DNA of 64,000 nucleotides from Hyphomicrobiales bacterium (GTDB lineage: Bacteria > Pseudomonadota > Alphaproteobacteria > Rhizobiales > Rhizobiaceae). Below are positions 25,459 to 33,829 of the stretch, one piece after another. The position numbers and the translations under genes were made by a program. The stretch's first letter is position 1. Each line of letters starts with the position of its first letter. The notes beneath the pieces are model-generated. The model made no database searches. It saw only the letters and a program-made list of their open reading frames with translations, and was not told where the DNA came from. Location of the stretch: the NCBI GenBank assembly GCA_900472295.1, contig UCIA01000002.1, positions 744,001 through 808,000 of the forward strand, written 5' to 3'.

Positions 25459-26434
25459 GTCGATCCTGATCGCTTTCCTGTCACTGGCCATCGAACGCAT
25501 CCTGGGCTACCCGGACTGGCTGTTTCGCGCCGTTGGCCATCCCGTCACCTGGTTCGGCAGGCTGATAGCCTTTCTCGACCTCCGGCTCAACCGCGACACC
25601 GATTCCGAAGCGCAACGCCGTCGCCAGGGCAAGACCGCGCTGTTGGTGATCGTGCTGATGCCGGCGGCAATAGCCTTCATCGTGCAACTCCTGCTCTGGC
25701 AGCTGTTTCCTGCCGGCATGATTCTCACCGCAATCCTGGCCTCGACACTGCTGTCGCAGAAGAGCCTCACCGAGCATGTCGAGGCGGTGGCCGATGCGCT
25801 CGACACCGGCGGGCTGGCGCTTGGCCGCATTGCGGTGGCGCGCATTGTCGGCCGCGATCCCGAAAAGCTCGACCACGCCGGCGTCAGCCGCGCCGCGATC
25901 GAAAGCCTGGCCGAGAATTTCTCCGACGGCATTGTCGCACCCGCCTTCTGGACCGGCGTCTGCGGATTGGCCGGCGGCGTCGCCTACAAGGCCGCCAACA
26001 CCGCCGATTCGATGATCGGCCACCGCACCCCGCGCCACGAAGCTTTCGGCCGGGCGGCAGCGCTTTTCGACGACTGGATCAACCTGCCGGCCTCCCGGCT
26101 GACCGCGATGCTGATCGTTGCCGCGGCCTTTCTCGTTGACGGCGCCGACCCCCGCAACGCCTGGCAGGCAGTGCGGCGCGACGCCAGAAAACACCGCTCG
26201 CCCAATGCCGGCTGGCCGGAGGCGGCGATGGCCGGCGCGCTCGGCCTGGCACTCGCCGGCCCGCGCAGCTATGGCGGTACCATGGTCGACGACGTCTTCA
26301 TGGGCGAAGGCGGCCGGCGCGAGGCCGAGAGCGCCGACATCCGGCGAGCGCTGAAGCTCTACAAGGTGGCAGATTATCTGCTGATCGGGTTGTTCGGATT
26401 GCTGTCGGCGGTGCTGATCGCGGTGACGTTCTGA
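25457..26434 (+). CDS. cobD: Adenosylcobinamide-phosphate synthase CobD/CbiB
   Basis: A 325-aa membrane protein that attaches aminopropanol (phosphate) to adenosylcobyric acid. Family marks are GYPDWLFRAVGHPVTWFGRL, SLAENFSDGIVAPAFW, YKAANTADSMIGHRTPRH, and the C-terminal GPRSYGG. About five TM segments are visible. The ATG shares the tetranucleotide CATG with the divergent cobC start. It converges on cobO with a strong hairpin between them. Confidence 0.93.
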   Translation: MSILIAFLSLAIERILGYPDWLFRAVGHPVTWFGRLIAFLDLRLNRDTDSEAQRRRQGKTALLVIVLMPAAIAFIVQLLLWQLFPAGMILTAILASTLLSQKSLTEHVEAVADALDTGGLALGRIAVARIVGRDPEKLDHAGVSRAAIESLAENFSDGIVAPAFWTGVCGLAGGVAYKAANTADSMIGHRTPRHEAFGRAAALFDDWINLPASRLTAMLIVAAAFLVDGADPRNAWQAVRRDARKHRSPNAGWPEAAMAGALGLALAGPRSYGGTMVDDVFMGEGGRREAESADIRRALKLYKVADYLLIGLFGLLSAVLIAVTF

Positions 26435-26441
26435 GCGGTTC

Positions 26442-26469
26442 TTACCCTCCCCCACAAGGGGGAGGGTAA
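26442..26469. terminator. Perfect 12-bp hairpin between convergent cobD and cobO
   Basis: TTACCCTCCCCC (26442-26453), loop ACAA, and the exact complement (26458-26469) lie in the 41-bp gap between two convergent stops. It can serve as a bidirectional terminator. There is no long U tract. It resembles half of the palindromic intergenic repeat at 22932-23060. Confidence 0.7.
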
Positions 26470-26475
26470 AGTTCC

Positions 26476-27090
26476 CTAGAACTCAATCCCCTGCTGCGCC
26501 TTAACCCCGGCAGAAAAATGATGTTTGGTCACGCCCATCTCCGTGACGAGATCCGCCGCCTCGACCAGCGCCGGCTTGGCGTTGCGGCCGGTGACGACGA
26601 CATGCAGGCCTTCGCGCCGCGCCTTCAGCGCCGCCACCACACTGTCGAGATCGAGATAATCGTAGCGCAGCGCAATGTTGAGCTCATCGAGCACGATCAG
26701 GCTGATCGACGGATCGGCAATCAGCTCCAGCGCCTTGGCCCATGCCGCTTCGGCAGCCGCGATGTCGCGTTTCAGATCCTGCGTTTCCCAGGTGAACCCC
26801 TCGCCCATCGTGTGCCAGACGACCCTATCCCCAAAGGCCGAGAAGGCATCCTTTTCACCGGTGTGCCATTTGCCCTTGATGAACTGGACGACACCGACAC
26901 GCTTGCCGTAGCCGAGCATGCGCAGCGCCAGGCCGAAGGCGGCGGTGGTTTTGCCTTTGCCGGGACCCGTATTGACGATCAACAGCCCCTTCTCGACCGT
27001 CTTTTCCGCCACTTCGGCGTCCTGCACCGCCTTGCGTTTGGCCATCTTGGCGCGGTGGCGTTCTTCGTCTTTCGCGTCGATGTCGGTCAT
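26476..27090 (-). CDS. cobO: Cob(I)yrinic acid a,c-diamide adenosyltransferase
   Basis: A 204-aa CobO/BtuR-type corrinoid adenosyltransferase. The ATP loop NTGPGKGKTTAAFG, VGVVQFIKGKWHTGE, and LDELNIALRYDYLD are family hallmarks. Start at the ATG at 27090 (MTDIDAKDEE) overlaps the cobP stop by one base (TAATG). It transfers the adenosyl group from ATP to cob(I)yrinate diamide in the cytoplasm. It is the last gene in the riboswitch-led cbtB-cbtA-cobP-cobO run. Confidence 0.94.
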   Translation of the reverse strand: MTDIDAKDEERHRAKMAKRKAVQDAEVAEKTVEKGLLIVNTGPGKGKTTAAFGLALRMLGYGKRVGVVQFIKGKWHTGEKDAFSAFGDRVVWHTMGEGFTWETQDLKRDIAAAEAAWAKALELIADPSISLIVLDELNIALRYDYLDLDSVVAALKARREGLHVVVTGRNAKPALVEAADLVTEMGVTKHHFSAGVKAQQGIEF

Positions 27091-27602
27091 TATTTCACCT
27101 TCAGCGGCAGCCCCGCCACCATCAATAGCACCGTATCGGCTACCGCCGCGATCTGCTGGTTGAGCCTTCCGGCGGCGTCGCGGAAGCGGCGCGCCAGCGC
27201 ATTGTCGGGCACGATGCCTTGCCCGACCTCGTTGGAGACCACGAACCACGGTCCGCGCGGCCGCGACAGCACATCTGCCAGCCGCCGGCATTCTGCCTCA
27301 AGATCATGATTGGCCAGCATATGATTGGTCAGCCACAGCGTCAGGCAGTCGATCAAAACAGGTTGACCATCCGGTAATGCGGCGAGCGCGCCGGCAAGGT
27401 CGAGCGGCGCATCGATGGTCGCCCAGCCCTTGCCGCGCCGCGAGCGATGCTGCCCGATGCGCTCGCGCATCTCGTCGTCATAGGCCTCAGCGGTGGCGAT
27501 ATAGGCCCATGGCGGCGGCAGCGCCGTCGCCAGGGTTTCGGCATGCGCGCTCTTGCCGGAGCGCGCACCGCCGATGATGAAGGTCAACCTTTGATCAGGC
27601 AA
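27090..27602 (-). CDS. cobP: Bifunctional adenosylcobinamide kinase / guanylyltransferase
   Basis: About 170 aa of CobP/CobU, which phosphorylates adenosylcobinamide and transfers GMP. The P-loop GGARSGKSAHAE is near the N-terminus, followed by ATAEAYDDEMRERI and the C-terminal NEVGQGIVPDNALARRFRD. No ATG or GTG is available before the P-loop; in-frame TTG codons at 27602 and 27587 are the candidates (another at 27659 lies well inside cbtA). I chose 27602, which overlaps the cbtA stop by 8 bp. The start is uncertain. Confidence 0.88.
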   Translation of the reverse strand: MPDQRLTFIIGGARSGKSAHAETLATALPPPWAYIATAEAYDDEMRERIGQHRSRRGKGWATIDAPLDLAGALAALPDGQPVLIDCLTLWLTNHMLANHDLEAECRRLADVLSRPRGPWFVVSNEVGQGIVPDNALARRFRDAAGRLNQQIAAVADTVLLMVAGLPLKVK

Positions 27603-28371
27603 AGCTGTCGCGCAGGCTGGTCGCCGTGCCGGTGAAGCGACCGCGCACCACGCCGACAACCGCGCCGAGCACCAGCCAGAACACCAGATTGGTCAGCGTC
27701 ACCGCCACCACGAACTGATGATGCAGGCCTTCCGGGATCGGCGACTCGAAATTTTCGGGCTGCGGCGCGCCGACAATATGCGGGGCGACGATCAGGACGA
27801 CGGCGAGGATGGTCAGCAGCGCCGACGTGCGGAAGGCGATCAAGGCAAGGCCGATCGCCGTGGCAATCACTGTCGCCACCCACCAGATCTGACGCTGCAT
27901 GAGATCGGCCGCGGGCATTGCCGGCAGTTCCGGCGGCAAGCCGAGCCCCGGCGCCAGCGTGAACACGGCAAAGCCGGCAAGGCCCCAGAACACGCCTTGG
28001 CGCCAGCTGCCGATGCCGCCGGCGAATTCGGAAACCGCCACCAGGACCAGCGCGAAACCGATGCCGGTGACGATATTGGCGGCGACGCTGAAGGCGAAGC
28101 GCTCGAAGCCGTCGGCCGGCGCCCAGCCTTCTTCTTCCTCGGCTGGAGCAGTGGTTGCGGCAGGCGCAGCCGAGTTCATCGCATTGCCGCCGGCGGCATC
28201 TGCTGGTGCTGCCGGCGCGGCGGCATGGTTGTGGCCGCCTTCGGCCTGTTCGAAGACTTCCGCCTTGAGGATGAGCGGCACGGTGGCATAGGCCTGCATG
28301 CAGGCGAGAACGACGCCGGCCACGAGCCCGGCGATCGCCGCGATAAACACGACGTTGCGAAACAGGTTCAT
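27595..28371 (-). CDS. cbtA: Cobalt transporter subunit CbtA
   Basis: A 258-aa membrane protein with five or more TM segments, the CbtA component of a putative B12-regulated cobalt importer. LVAGVVLACMQAYATVPLILKAE begins TM1 (MQAYATVPLILKAEVFE is characteristic). A His/Ala-rich loop (GGHNHAA) could gather metal. It is 15 bp after cbtB and overlaps cobP. CbtAB transport is predicted from riboswitch association in many genomes. Confidence 0.9.
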   Translation of the reverse strand: MNLFRNVVFIAAIAGLVAGVVLACMQAYATVPLILKAEVFEQAEGGHNHAAAPAAPADAAGGNAMNSAAPAATTAPAEEEEGWAPADGFERFAFSVAANIVTGIGFALVLVAVSEFAGGIGSWRQGVFWGLAGFAVFTLAPGLGLPPELPAMPAADLMQRQIWWVATVIATAIGLALIAFRTSALLTILAVVLIVAPHIVGAPQPENFESPIPEGLHHQFVVAVTLTNLVFWLVLGAVVGVVRGRFTGTATSLRDSFA

Positions 28372-28386
28372 GATGTCAATTCCTCG

Positions 28387-28566
28387 TCAGTGGCAGGGAA
28401 ACGCCATCGAATGGCGATAGTCATGCGCGGCATTGTGGACGGCATCGATATGCGAGAAGCCGACAACACCGACAACGAACATGCCGAGAAATGCAGTGAG
28501 CACCAGCTGCATGAAGCGCGACTGCGAGGAGACGGAAGCGCCGAGGGAGACGGAAGCGGTGTTCAT
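28387..28566 (-). CDS. cbtB: Cobalt transporter subunit CbtB
   Basis: A 59-aa small membrane protein read directly from the sequence: one TM segment (LVLTAFLGMFVVGVVGF) followed by a His-rich tail with His39, His44, His48, His52 and the C-terminal FPCH. That tail (HNAAHDYRHS...PCH) is the CbtB signature and probably binds Co2+. The ATG follows AAAGGACAAG. It is the first gene after the cobalamin riboswitch, so its expression should fall when B12 is plentiful. Confidence 0.93.
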   Translation of the reverse strand: MNTASVSLGASVSSQSRFMQLVLTAFLGMFVVGVVGFSHIDAVHNAAHDYRHSMAFPCH

Positions 28567-28579
28567 ATCTTGTCCTTTC

Positions 28580-28596
28580 GCCCTCCACCCGAGGGC
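28580..28596 (-). promoter_or_regulatory. Hairpin next to the cbtB ribosome-binding site (expression platform candidate)
   Basis: GCCCTC and GAGGGC form a 6-bp stem with a 5-nt loop. On the minus strand the stem ends immediately before GAAAGGA, the likely Shine-Dalgarno of cbtB. It lies between the aptamer and the start codon, which fits translational control. Confidence 0.5.
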
Positions 28597-28611
28597 ATCG
28601 AAGTCAGTTCC

Positions 28612-28785
28612 CTGTCGCCGGCAGGTCTCCTGGCTCGCGGATCAGCGCCCTTCCCCACCTTCCCGAAGAAAAATCCTCAGTGGCTTGGAGAGGACTACCG
28701 CACACAGTTGCGGGGGCAGCCACGGCATTGGGCAACAAGTAAGCCCTCACCGCATTCCCTCTTGGTCCCTAACGGAACCGACGAC
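28612..28785 (-). ncRNA. Cobalamin (B12) riboswitch upstream of cbtB
   Basis: On the minus strand, the leader contains the B12 box AAGCCACTG (box core GCCACTG at 28678-28684), the conserved upstream segment GGGAATGCGGTGAGG, CCCCCGCAACTGT, and the 3' closing segment GAGCCAGGAGACCTGCC. The order and spacing match the cobalamin aptamer. It ends about 45 nt before the cbtB ATG and presumably controls cbtB-cbtA-cobP-cobO. Limits are approximate to about 10 nt. Confidence 0.93.
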
Positions 28786-28864
28786 ATGCATGACTATAGG
28801 CTGAAACAGCCGCATCCGGCAAACCAAATTCCGGCAGCCAACAGCGCGAATGCGCCACGCTGCG

Positions 28865-29581
28865 TCACGGGCTCAGCGCGCTGATCCGCTCCGCAACCAG
28901 CTGCTGCAGCCGCCACAGATGGCGATCATGAATGCCGCGCTCCTCCAGGTTTTTCACCGTGTTGTAGAGATAGTCCGCACCCGAACCCCAATGCCCGCAC
29001 GACGTCGCCAGCCGCTCGACGACCTTTTCCTCGTCGAGCGGCCCGCAATAGGTCAGGCCCTTGCGGTTGATGACGAAGGCCAGCGCCTTCAGCGGGCCTG
29101 CCTCGCTGGCCAGGTTGAGCAGACGCGGCCGGTAGCTCGTCGGCTTCAGCGTGATCTCGCGCCGGAACAATTTGCCCAGCTGTTCGCGCCTGTTGTCGTC
29201 GGTCAGCCGAAAGGCGACGCCCTTGCACTGGCCGCCACTGTCGAGCGCCATCATCAGGCCGGGGCTTTCCTTGGTGCCCCGCCAGCGCGTCATGTTCATG
29301 CAAAAGGAACGGTGCCAGCCGCGCGCCAGCGCAACGCGCTCCTCGACATAGTCGAATTCGGGTTTCCAGATCAGCGAGCCATAGCCGAACAGCCATAGCG
29401 GTTCGCTATCGGGCAGCGCGACCTGCAATTCGTCCAGCAGTGCGTCGTAGTCGCTATCATCCAGATGCCCCGCATCGGGGTCCGGTCCGGTATCGCTGAC
29501 CTTGCGCCAGCAGCGCGCAACCAGCTCCGGCGTAAGCGACATCTGTCGTGCGGCCAATTTCCGAATCCCCCCCATATCCAA
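28865..29581 (-). CDS. Gamma-glutamylcyclotransferase, ChaC type
   Basis: A 238-aa ChaC-like glutathione-specific gamma-glutamylcyclotransferase. The substrate-binding motif LFGYGSLIWKP and the downstream ARGWHRSFCMNM and LTYCGPLDEE match the family; YGSLIW is invariant. It would cleave glutathione to 5-oxoproline and Cys-Gly in the cytoplasm. Start MDMGGIRK at 29581 or MSLTPEL at 29542. It is divergent from the Rieske gene and unrelated to the cobalamin genes by function. Confidence 0.9.
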   Translation of the reverse strand: MDMGGIRKLAARQMSLTPELVARCWRKVSDTGPDPDAGHLDDSDYDALLDELQVALPDSEPLWLFGYGSLIWKPEFDYVEERVALARGWHRSFCMNMTRWRGTKESPGLMMALDSGGQCKGVAFRLTDDNRREQLGKLFRREITLKPTSYRPRLLNLASEAGPLKALAFVINRKGLTYCGPLDEEKVVERLATSCGHWGSGADYLYNTVKNLEERGIHDRHLWRLQQLVAERISALSP

Positions 29582-29692
29582 ATCTTTGTATTACGGGCCA
29601 TGATTATGCGCCGCGCCGGCAACCGGCAATCTCGGCCGTGATTGACAAACGATTTGCCGGGGTGTCGGCTGACGCATCATAGGAAGCCAGCC

Positions 29693-30856
29693 ATGCAACC
29701 AGATCCGGGCGAGCGCGATCCCTACAACGGCCTGACGCAGGCCGAACCGACGCTGCCGTCATCGGCCTATTGGGATGCCGGCGCCTACCAGCGCGATCTC
29801 GACGCCATCTGGTACAAAAGCTGGCTGCTGGTCTGCCGCGAGGCCGACCTTGCCCAGCCTTTGGCCTACAGAACCTTCCGCGTCGGCACCCAGGAAATCG
29901 TCGTGCTGCGCGACGACACTGGTGAACTGCGCGCCTTCCACAACACTTGCCGGCATCGCGGCTCGCAGCTTTGCCAGGAAAGCGAAGGCCGGCTGAAGGC
30001 GCGGCTCATCACTTGCCCCTACCATGCCTGGTCCTATTCGCTGCGCGGCGATCTCGTGCGCGTTCCGTCGAAATCGCTGCCCGACGGTTTCAACAAGGCC
30101 GATCATCCGCTTTACCGGGTGGCGCTCTCGGTCTGGCGCGGCTTTGTCTTCGTCAACCTTGCGGAAAACGCCGACGGTACGGCCGAGACCTCCTTCGATC
30201 CGGCATCCGGCAACCTCGCCAACTGGCCGCTGGAAACGCTGGTATCAGGCCATGTGCTGCGCAAGGTGATGAACTGCAACTGGAAGATCTTCTGGGAGAA
30301 CTTCAACGAGTGCCTGCATTGCCCAGGCGTTCACAAGGACCTGTCGCGGCTGGTGCCGATCTATGGCCGCGGCCTGATGGCCAGGCAAGACGATCCCGAC
30401 TGGGTTCGCCATGCCGACAATGACGCGCCGGAGTTTTCCGGCGGCCTGCGCGCCGGCGCCGAAACCTGGTCGCGCGATGGACACGTCCATGGCCCGGTCT
30501 TTTCCGGCCTGACACCGGCCGAGCACGCCGCCGGCCAGACCTATGCCACCAACCTGCCGTCGATGTTCATCGTCGGCCATGTCGATTATGTCAGAACCGT
30601 GCGGCTGACGCCGCTCGGCCCGGAACAGACCGAGCTCACCGCCGAATGGCTGTTCGCGCCCGAGGCGCTGGCTGAGACCGACATCGACAATGTCGTCGCC
30701 TTCGGCACCCAGGTGCTGGAGGAGGACGCCGCGATCTGCGAGGTCAACCAGAAAGGCCTGCGCTCGATGCGCCACCAGGCCGGTGTACTGATGCCCGAGG
30801 AGTACGATCTGCACCGCTTCCACAATTGGGTGCGCGAGCGACATGCGGCGCTCTGA
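29693..30856 (+). CDS. Rieske non-heme iron oxygenase (quaternary-amine demethylase type)
   Basis: A 387-aa ring-hydroxylating-oxygenase alpha subunit. The Rieske cluster ligands are Cys86-X-His88 (CRHRG) and Cys108-X2-His111 (CPYHAWSY). The mononuclear iron site is ENFNECLHCPGVH with His209 and His214. The ATG at 29693 follows AGGAAG; in-frame TTG 51 bp upstream is not needed. The sequence resembles the GbcA/CntA/Stc2 branch that demethylates betaines, which fits the demethylation genes elsewhere in the window. Subfamily and substrate are inferred. The reductase partner is not adjacent. Confidence 0.8.
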   Translation: MQPDPGERDPYNGLTQAEPTLPSSAYWDAGAYQRDLDAIWYKSWLLVCREADLAQPLAYRTFRVGTQEIVVLRDDTGELRAFHNTCRHRGSQLCQESEGRLKARLITCPYHAWSYSLRGDLVRVPSKSLPDGFNKADHPLYRVALSVWRGFVFVNLAENADGTAETSFDPASGNLANWPLETLVSGHVLRKVMNCNWKIFWENFNECLHCPGVHKDLSRLVPIYGRGLMARQDDPDWVRHADNDAPEFSGGLRAGAETWSRDGHVHGPVFSGLTPAEHAAGQTYATNLPSMFIVGHVDYVRTVRLTPLGPEQTELTAEWLFAPEALAETDIDNVVAFGTQVLEEDAAICEVNQKGLRSMRHQAGVLMPEEYDLHRFHNWVRERHAAL

Positions 30857-32056
30857 CTACAGCGACTTCGGCAAATAGCGCCACGTTACGAACCCGCAGA
30901 CTGCCGCCAGGATGCCCAGCGTCACGAAAACCGAGCCCAGGCCGAAAAACGCCAGCACCACCGAATAGACCAGCGGCGGCGTCAGCTCGGAAAAATCGAG
31001 ATAGGTGCGGTAGACCGCGGCCATCTGCGACCGCTCATAAGACCTGACCGAGCGCATGAAGGCGGTCGAGCCCAGCGCATCGAGCGCAATGGTGAAGAAG
31101 GCGCCGCAGAGCAGGAAGAAGCCGGTAAGCAGCGGCGCGGTCGTGCCGACCGCGCCCGCCGCCAGCAGCGTTGCCGACATGGCGAAATAGGCGAATGTCA
31201 TGGTGCGCCGGCCGCCGAAGCGTTTTCCCGCCTTGCCCCAGAAGATCGCCATGAACAACAGCGCATTGCCGGCGGAAACCAGCAGGCCGCCGGCAAGTTC
31301 GCCCTCGCCGGTGATGACCATGAACAGCGGCCCGTAGACGAAAAACGTCGTCCAGAAGCAGGAGCGGCCGAAGGCGATCAGCCAGGCGAGCCTTAACCTG
31401 GGCTGCGCGACGAAGCGGCCGATATTGGCCAGCGGATTGGCCGGCCGCGTCTTGCCCGGCCGGATAGACTGGTTGTCGCCCAGCCGGTAGGTCCAGAACA
31501 GCGCCAGCAGCGCCAGCGCGAACACCGCGACCGCGCCATGCGCGGCATAGATGCCGTAGCGTGTGTAGAGAAAGATGCCGAGCGTCGGCCCGCCGGTCCA
31601 GGCCAGCATCGACCACGCCATGCGCAGCGATTCGGCCTGCATGAAGTCGGTCTTGCGAATATGGTCCATGATGTAGAGGTTGAGCGTGATCGACAGCGCG
31701 CTCGCCCCCATGACGCGGCACAGCATGCCGGTGAGCTGCCCGGCCAGCGTGTGGGTGACGAAGAACAGCGAGCCGATGGCGAGCAGGCAGGCGCCCGCCG
31801 TATAAACCCAACGCCGCGCAAACCGGCGGATCAACATCGGCATGAACAGCGTCACCGACAGGCCAAGCAGCGCCACGATGGTGTAGAGGATCGAGACGAT
31901 CTGCTCATTGTGGAGGATTTCGTAGGCCTGGATCGGAATGACGCTCGATACCGTGGCGCGGGCGAAGGATTCGACCGCATAGAGCGAGGCAAAGGTGCGC
32001 GCATCCGCCGGACGCAAGGCCGGAAGCCAGATCGGATGGCGCACATGCGTGGACAT
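30857..32056 (-). CDS. MFS transporter (12-TM)
   Basis: A 399-aa major-facilitator protein with about 12 hydrophobic segments. It has a short N-terminus, a long hydrophilic loop between TM6 and TM7 (RLGDNQSIRPGKTRPANP), and GGRRTMTFAYF after TM8. No motif reveals its substrate. It is convergent with the Rieske gene; the two stops are adjacent with no gap. Confidence 0.8.
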   Translation of the reverse strand: MSTHVRHPIWLPALRPADARTFASLYAVESFARATVSSVIPIQAYEILHNEQIVSILYTIVALLGLSVTLFMPMLIRRFARRWVYTAGACLLAIGSLFFVTHTLAGQLTGMLCRVMGASALSITLNLYIMDHIRKTDFMQAESLRMAWSMLAWTGGPTLGIFLYTRYGIYAAHGAVAVFALALLALFWTYRLGDNQSIRPGKTRPANPLANIGRFVAQPRLRLAWLIAFGRSCFWTTFFVYGPLFMVITGEGELAGGLLVSAGNALLFMAIFWGKAGKRFGGRRTMTFAYFAMSATLLAAGAVGTTAPLLTGFFLLCGAFFTIALDALGSTAFMRSVRSYERSQMAAVYRTYLDFSELTPPLVYSVVLAFFGLGSVFVTLGILAAVCGFVTWRYLPKSL

Positions 32057-32291
32057 TGTTTTTCCGAAAGCAGAATCGCGGCCTCAAATCTGCGCTGGCG
32101 ATTTCACGGCCGGTAACAGGAAACCGACCCCTTCCCGGCAAAAAGCGAATTCGGCCAAAGGCTTTCGCGTTCTGGCCTAAAGCGCCGCCTGATGCAGCGC
32201 CCGCGATGCTGCGCCTGCGCAGCCGCGCGGCCTTCTTTTGTCCGGTGCAACCGTGATAGTCGTCTTCAGGGCTGAATCAGATCGCGAGACC

Positions 32292-33287
32292 ATGAGCATC
32301 CATACCCTACCCGTTCCGGATCAACCGAAGCGCATCACTGCCATCGACGTCGTGCGCGGTATCGCGCTGATCGCCATGGCCAGCTACCACTTCACCTGGG
32401 ATCTCGAGAATTTTCACTACACCGAGCCCGGCCTCACCGCCTTCGGCTGGTGGAAGATCTACGCCCGCTGCATAGCCTCGACCTTCCTGTTCCTGGTCGG
32501 CGTCAGCCTGTTTCTCGCCCATGGCCGACAGATCCGCTGGATCGGTTTCTGGAAGCGCTTTGCCATGGTCGCGGTCGCGGCCGCCGCCATATCCGCCGTT
32601 ACCTGGTCGATGACGCCGGACAGCTTCATCTTCTTCGGCATTTTGCATCAGATTGCGCTGGCCAGCCTGCTCGGTCTGCTGTTCCTGCGGCTGCCAGCGC
32701 TGCTGACGCTCGTCGTGGCTGCGGTGGTGATCGCAGCACCCCTCTACCTCAGGTCCGAAACCTTCGATCATCCAGCACTTTGGTGGGTCGGCCTGTCGGC
32801 GATCAACCCGCGCTCCAACGACTATGTGCCGCTGTTTCCCTGGTTCGGCGCCGTGCTTGTCGGCATCGCGGCGGCAAAGCTGGCTTCCACCACCGGCCTC
32901 TTGGCGCGGCTGGCGACGCTGACGCCGGGCCGTTGGGCCAAGCCGCTTCTCTCCATCGGCCGCCACAGCCTGGCTTTCTACCTGATCCACCAGCCGCTGC
33001 TGTTCGGCTGCGTCTGGCTGTTCTCGCAGATCGCGCCGGCGCCGGTCGAGACACGGGAAGTGGTCTTCCTGAAGGAATGCCAGGTCTCCTGCGAACAGCA
33101 ACGAGACACGGAGTTCTGCGCCAGCTATTGTGTGTGCATGCTGGACACGCTGCAAAGCGAGGCAGCATTCGACCGGCTCTACAATGGCGACCAGACCCCT
33201 GAGTTCAAGGCGCATATCGTTGAACTCGCCGGCATCTGCACCGCCAAAACGGAGGAGAGCCCGATGACGCAGGGAGGGCAACAATGA
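32292..33287 (+). CDS. DUF1624/HGSNAT-type membrane protein with a Cys-rich tail
   Basis: A 331-aa integral membrane protein. RITAIDVVRGIALIAMASYHFTWD near the N-terminus and IGRHSLAFYLIHQPLLFG near the end of the TM region are hallmarks of the heparan-alpha-glucosaminide N-acetyltransferase-like (DUF1624) family of membrane acyltransferases. The last 60 residues leave the family and contain five clustered cysteines (KECQVSC...CASYCVC). I use the ATG at 32292; a longer in-frame start at 32238 lacks support. It overlaps the next gene by ATGA. The acceptor is unknown. Confidence 0.82.
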   Translation: MSIHTLPVPDQPKRITAIDVVRGIALIAMASYHFTWDLENFHYTEPGLTAFGWWKIYARCIASTFLFLVGVSLFLAHGRQIRWIGFWKRFAMVAVAAAAISAVTWSMTPDSFIFFGILHQIALASLLGLLFLRLPALLTLVVAAVVIAAPLYLRSETFDHPALWWVGLSAINPRSNDYVPLFPWFGAVLVGIAAAKLASTTGLLARLATLTPGRWAKPLLSIGRHSLAFYLIHQPLLFGCVWLFSQIAPAPVETREVVFLKECQVSCEQQRDTEFCASYCVCMLDTLQSEAAFDRLYNGDQTPEFKAHIVELAGICTAKTEESPMTQGGQQ

Positions 33288-33805
33288 CCGACAAACCGGC
33301 AAAATCCGGGCTGGCAAAACCTGGGCTTGCAACACCAGGGCTGCCGAAACCAGGACTGATCCCGTGGCCGCCGCTGATCTACATCGCGGCCATCGCCATC
33401 AGCATCGTGCTCGGCCTGCTCTATCCCCTGCCCTGGATCGGCGATCTCCTTGGCGACCTGTTGTTCGCCGCCGGCTTTGTGGTGCTGTTTGGCGTCGCGG
33501 CGCTGTGGTTCACCGCCATCCGCACCATGATGCGCGCCAAAACGACGATGAACCCCAACGGCGTGCCGGAGCATCTGGTCACCGCCGGCCCGTTCGGCAT
33601 CAGCCGCAATCCGATGTACCTCGCCAACACGCTGCTGTTGATTGGCGTGACCTTCATTTCAGGGGTGGTATGGTTCCTGCCGCTGGCGCTGATCGCGGCT
33701 TTTGTCACGCAGAAAGTCGCGATTGAAAAAGAGGAAAAAGTGCTGTTCGCCAAATTCGGCAAGAAGTACCGCGACTACGCGAAACGGGTCAGGCGCTGGA
33801 TTTGA
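33284..33805 (+). CDS. Isoprenylcysteine carboxyl methyltransferase-like membrane protein
   Basis: A 173-aa membrane protein of the ICMT/PEMT-like family. About four TM segments precede the SAM-binding C-terminal signature: VTAGPFGISRNPMYLANTL and then KEEKVLFAKFGKKYRDY...RRW. Residues 6-25 are four tandem copies of a five-residue unit (AKSGL, AKPGL, ATPGL, PKPGL) encoded by a 15-bp repeat. The ATG overlaps the DUF1624 stop, so the two membrane proteins are probably coupled. The methyl acceptor is unknown. Confidence 0.83.
   Translation: MTDKPAKSGLAKPGLATPGLPKPGLIPWPPLIYIAAIAISIVLGLLYPLPWIGDLLGDLLFAAGFVVLFGVAALWFTAIRTMMRAKTTMNPNGVPEHLVTAGPFGISRNPMYLANTLLLIGVTFISGVVWFLPLALIAAFVTQKVAIEKEEKVLFAKFGKKYRDYAKRVRRWI
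33299..33358 (+). repeat. Four tandem 15-bp repeats in the ICMT-like gene
   Basis: Units start at 33299, 33314, 33329 and 33344; each is a variant of GCAAAACCNGGGCTG. They encode a Pro/Gly/Lys N-terminal linker before the first TM segment. Tandem in-frame repeats like this can vary in number between strains. Confidence 0.8.
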
Positions 33806-33829
33806 GCCTTCCGGGCGCGACGCGATCGT

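Noticed and set aside
27718-28884. 388-aa forward frame across cbtA, cbtB and the riboswitch
   Set aside because: It lies antisense to cbtA/cbtB and the B12 riboswitch, all of which have strong signatures.
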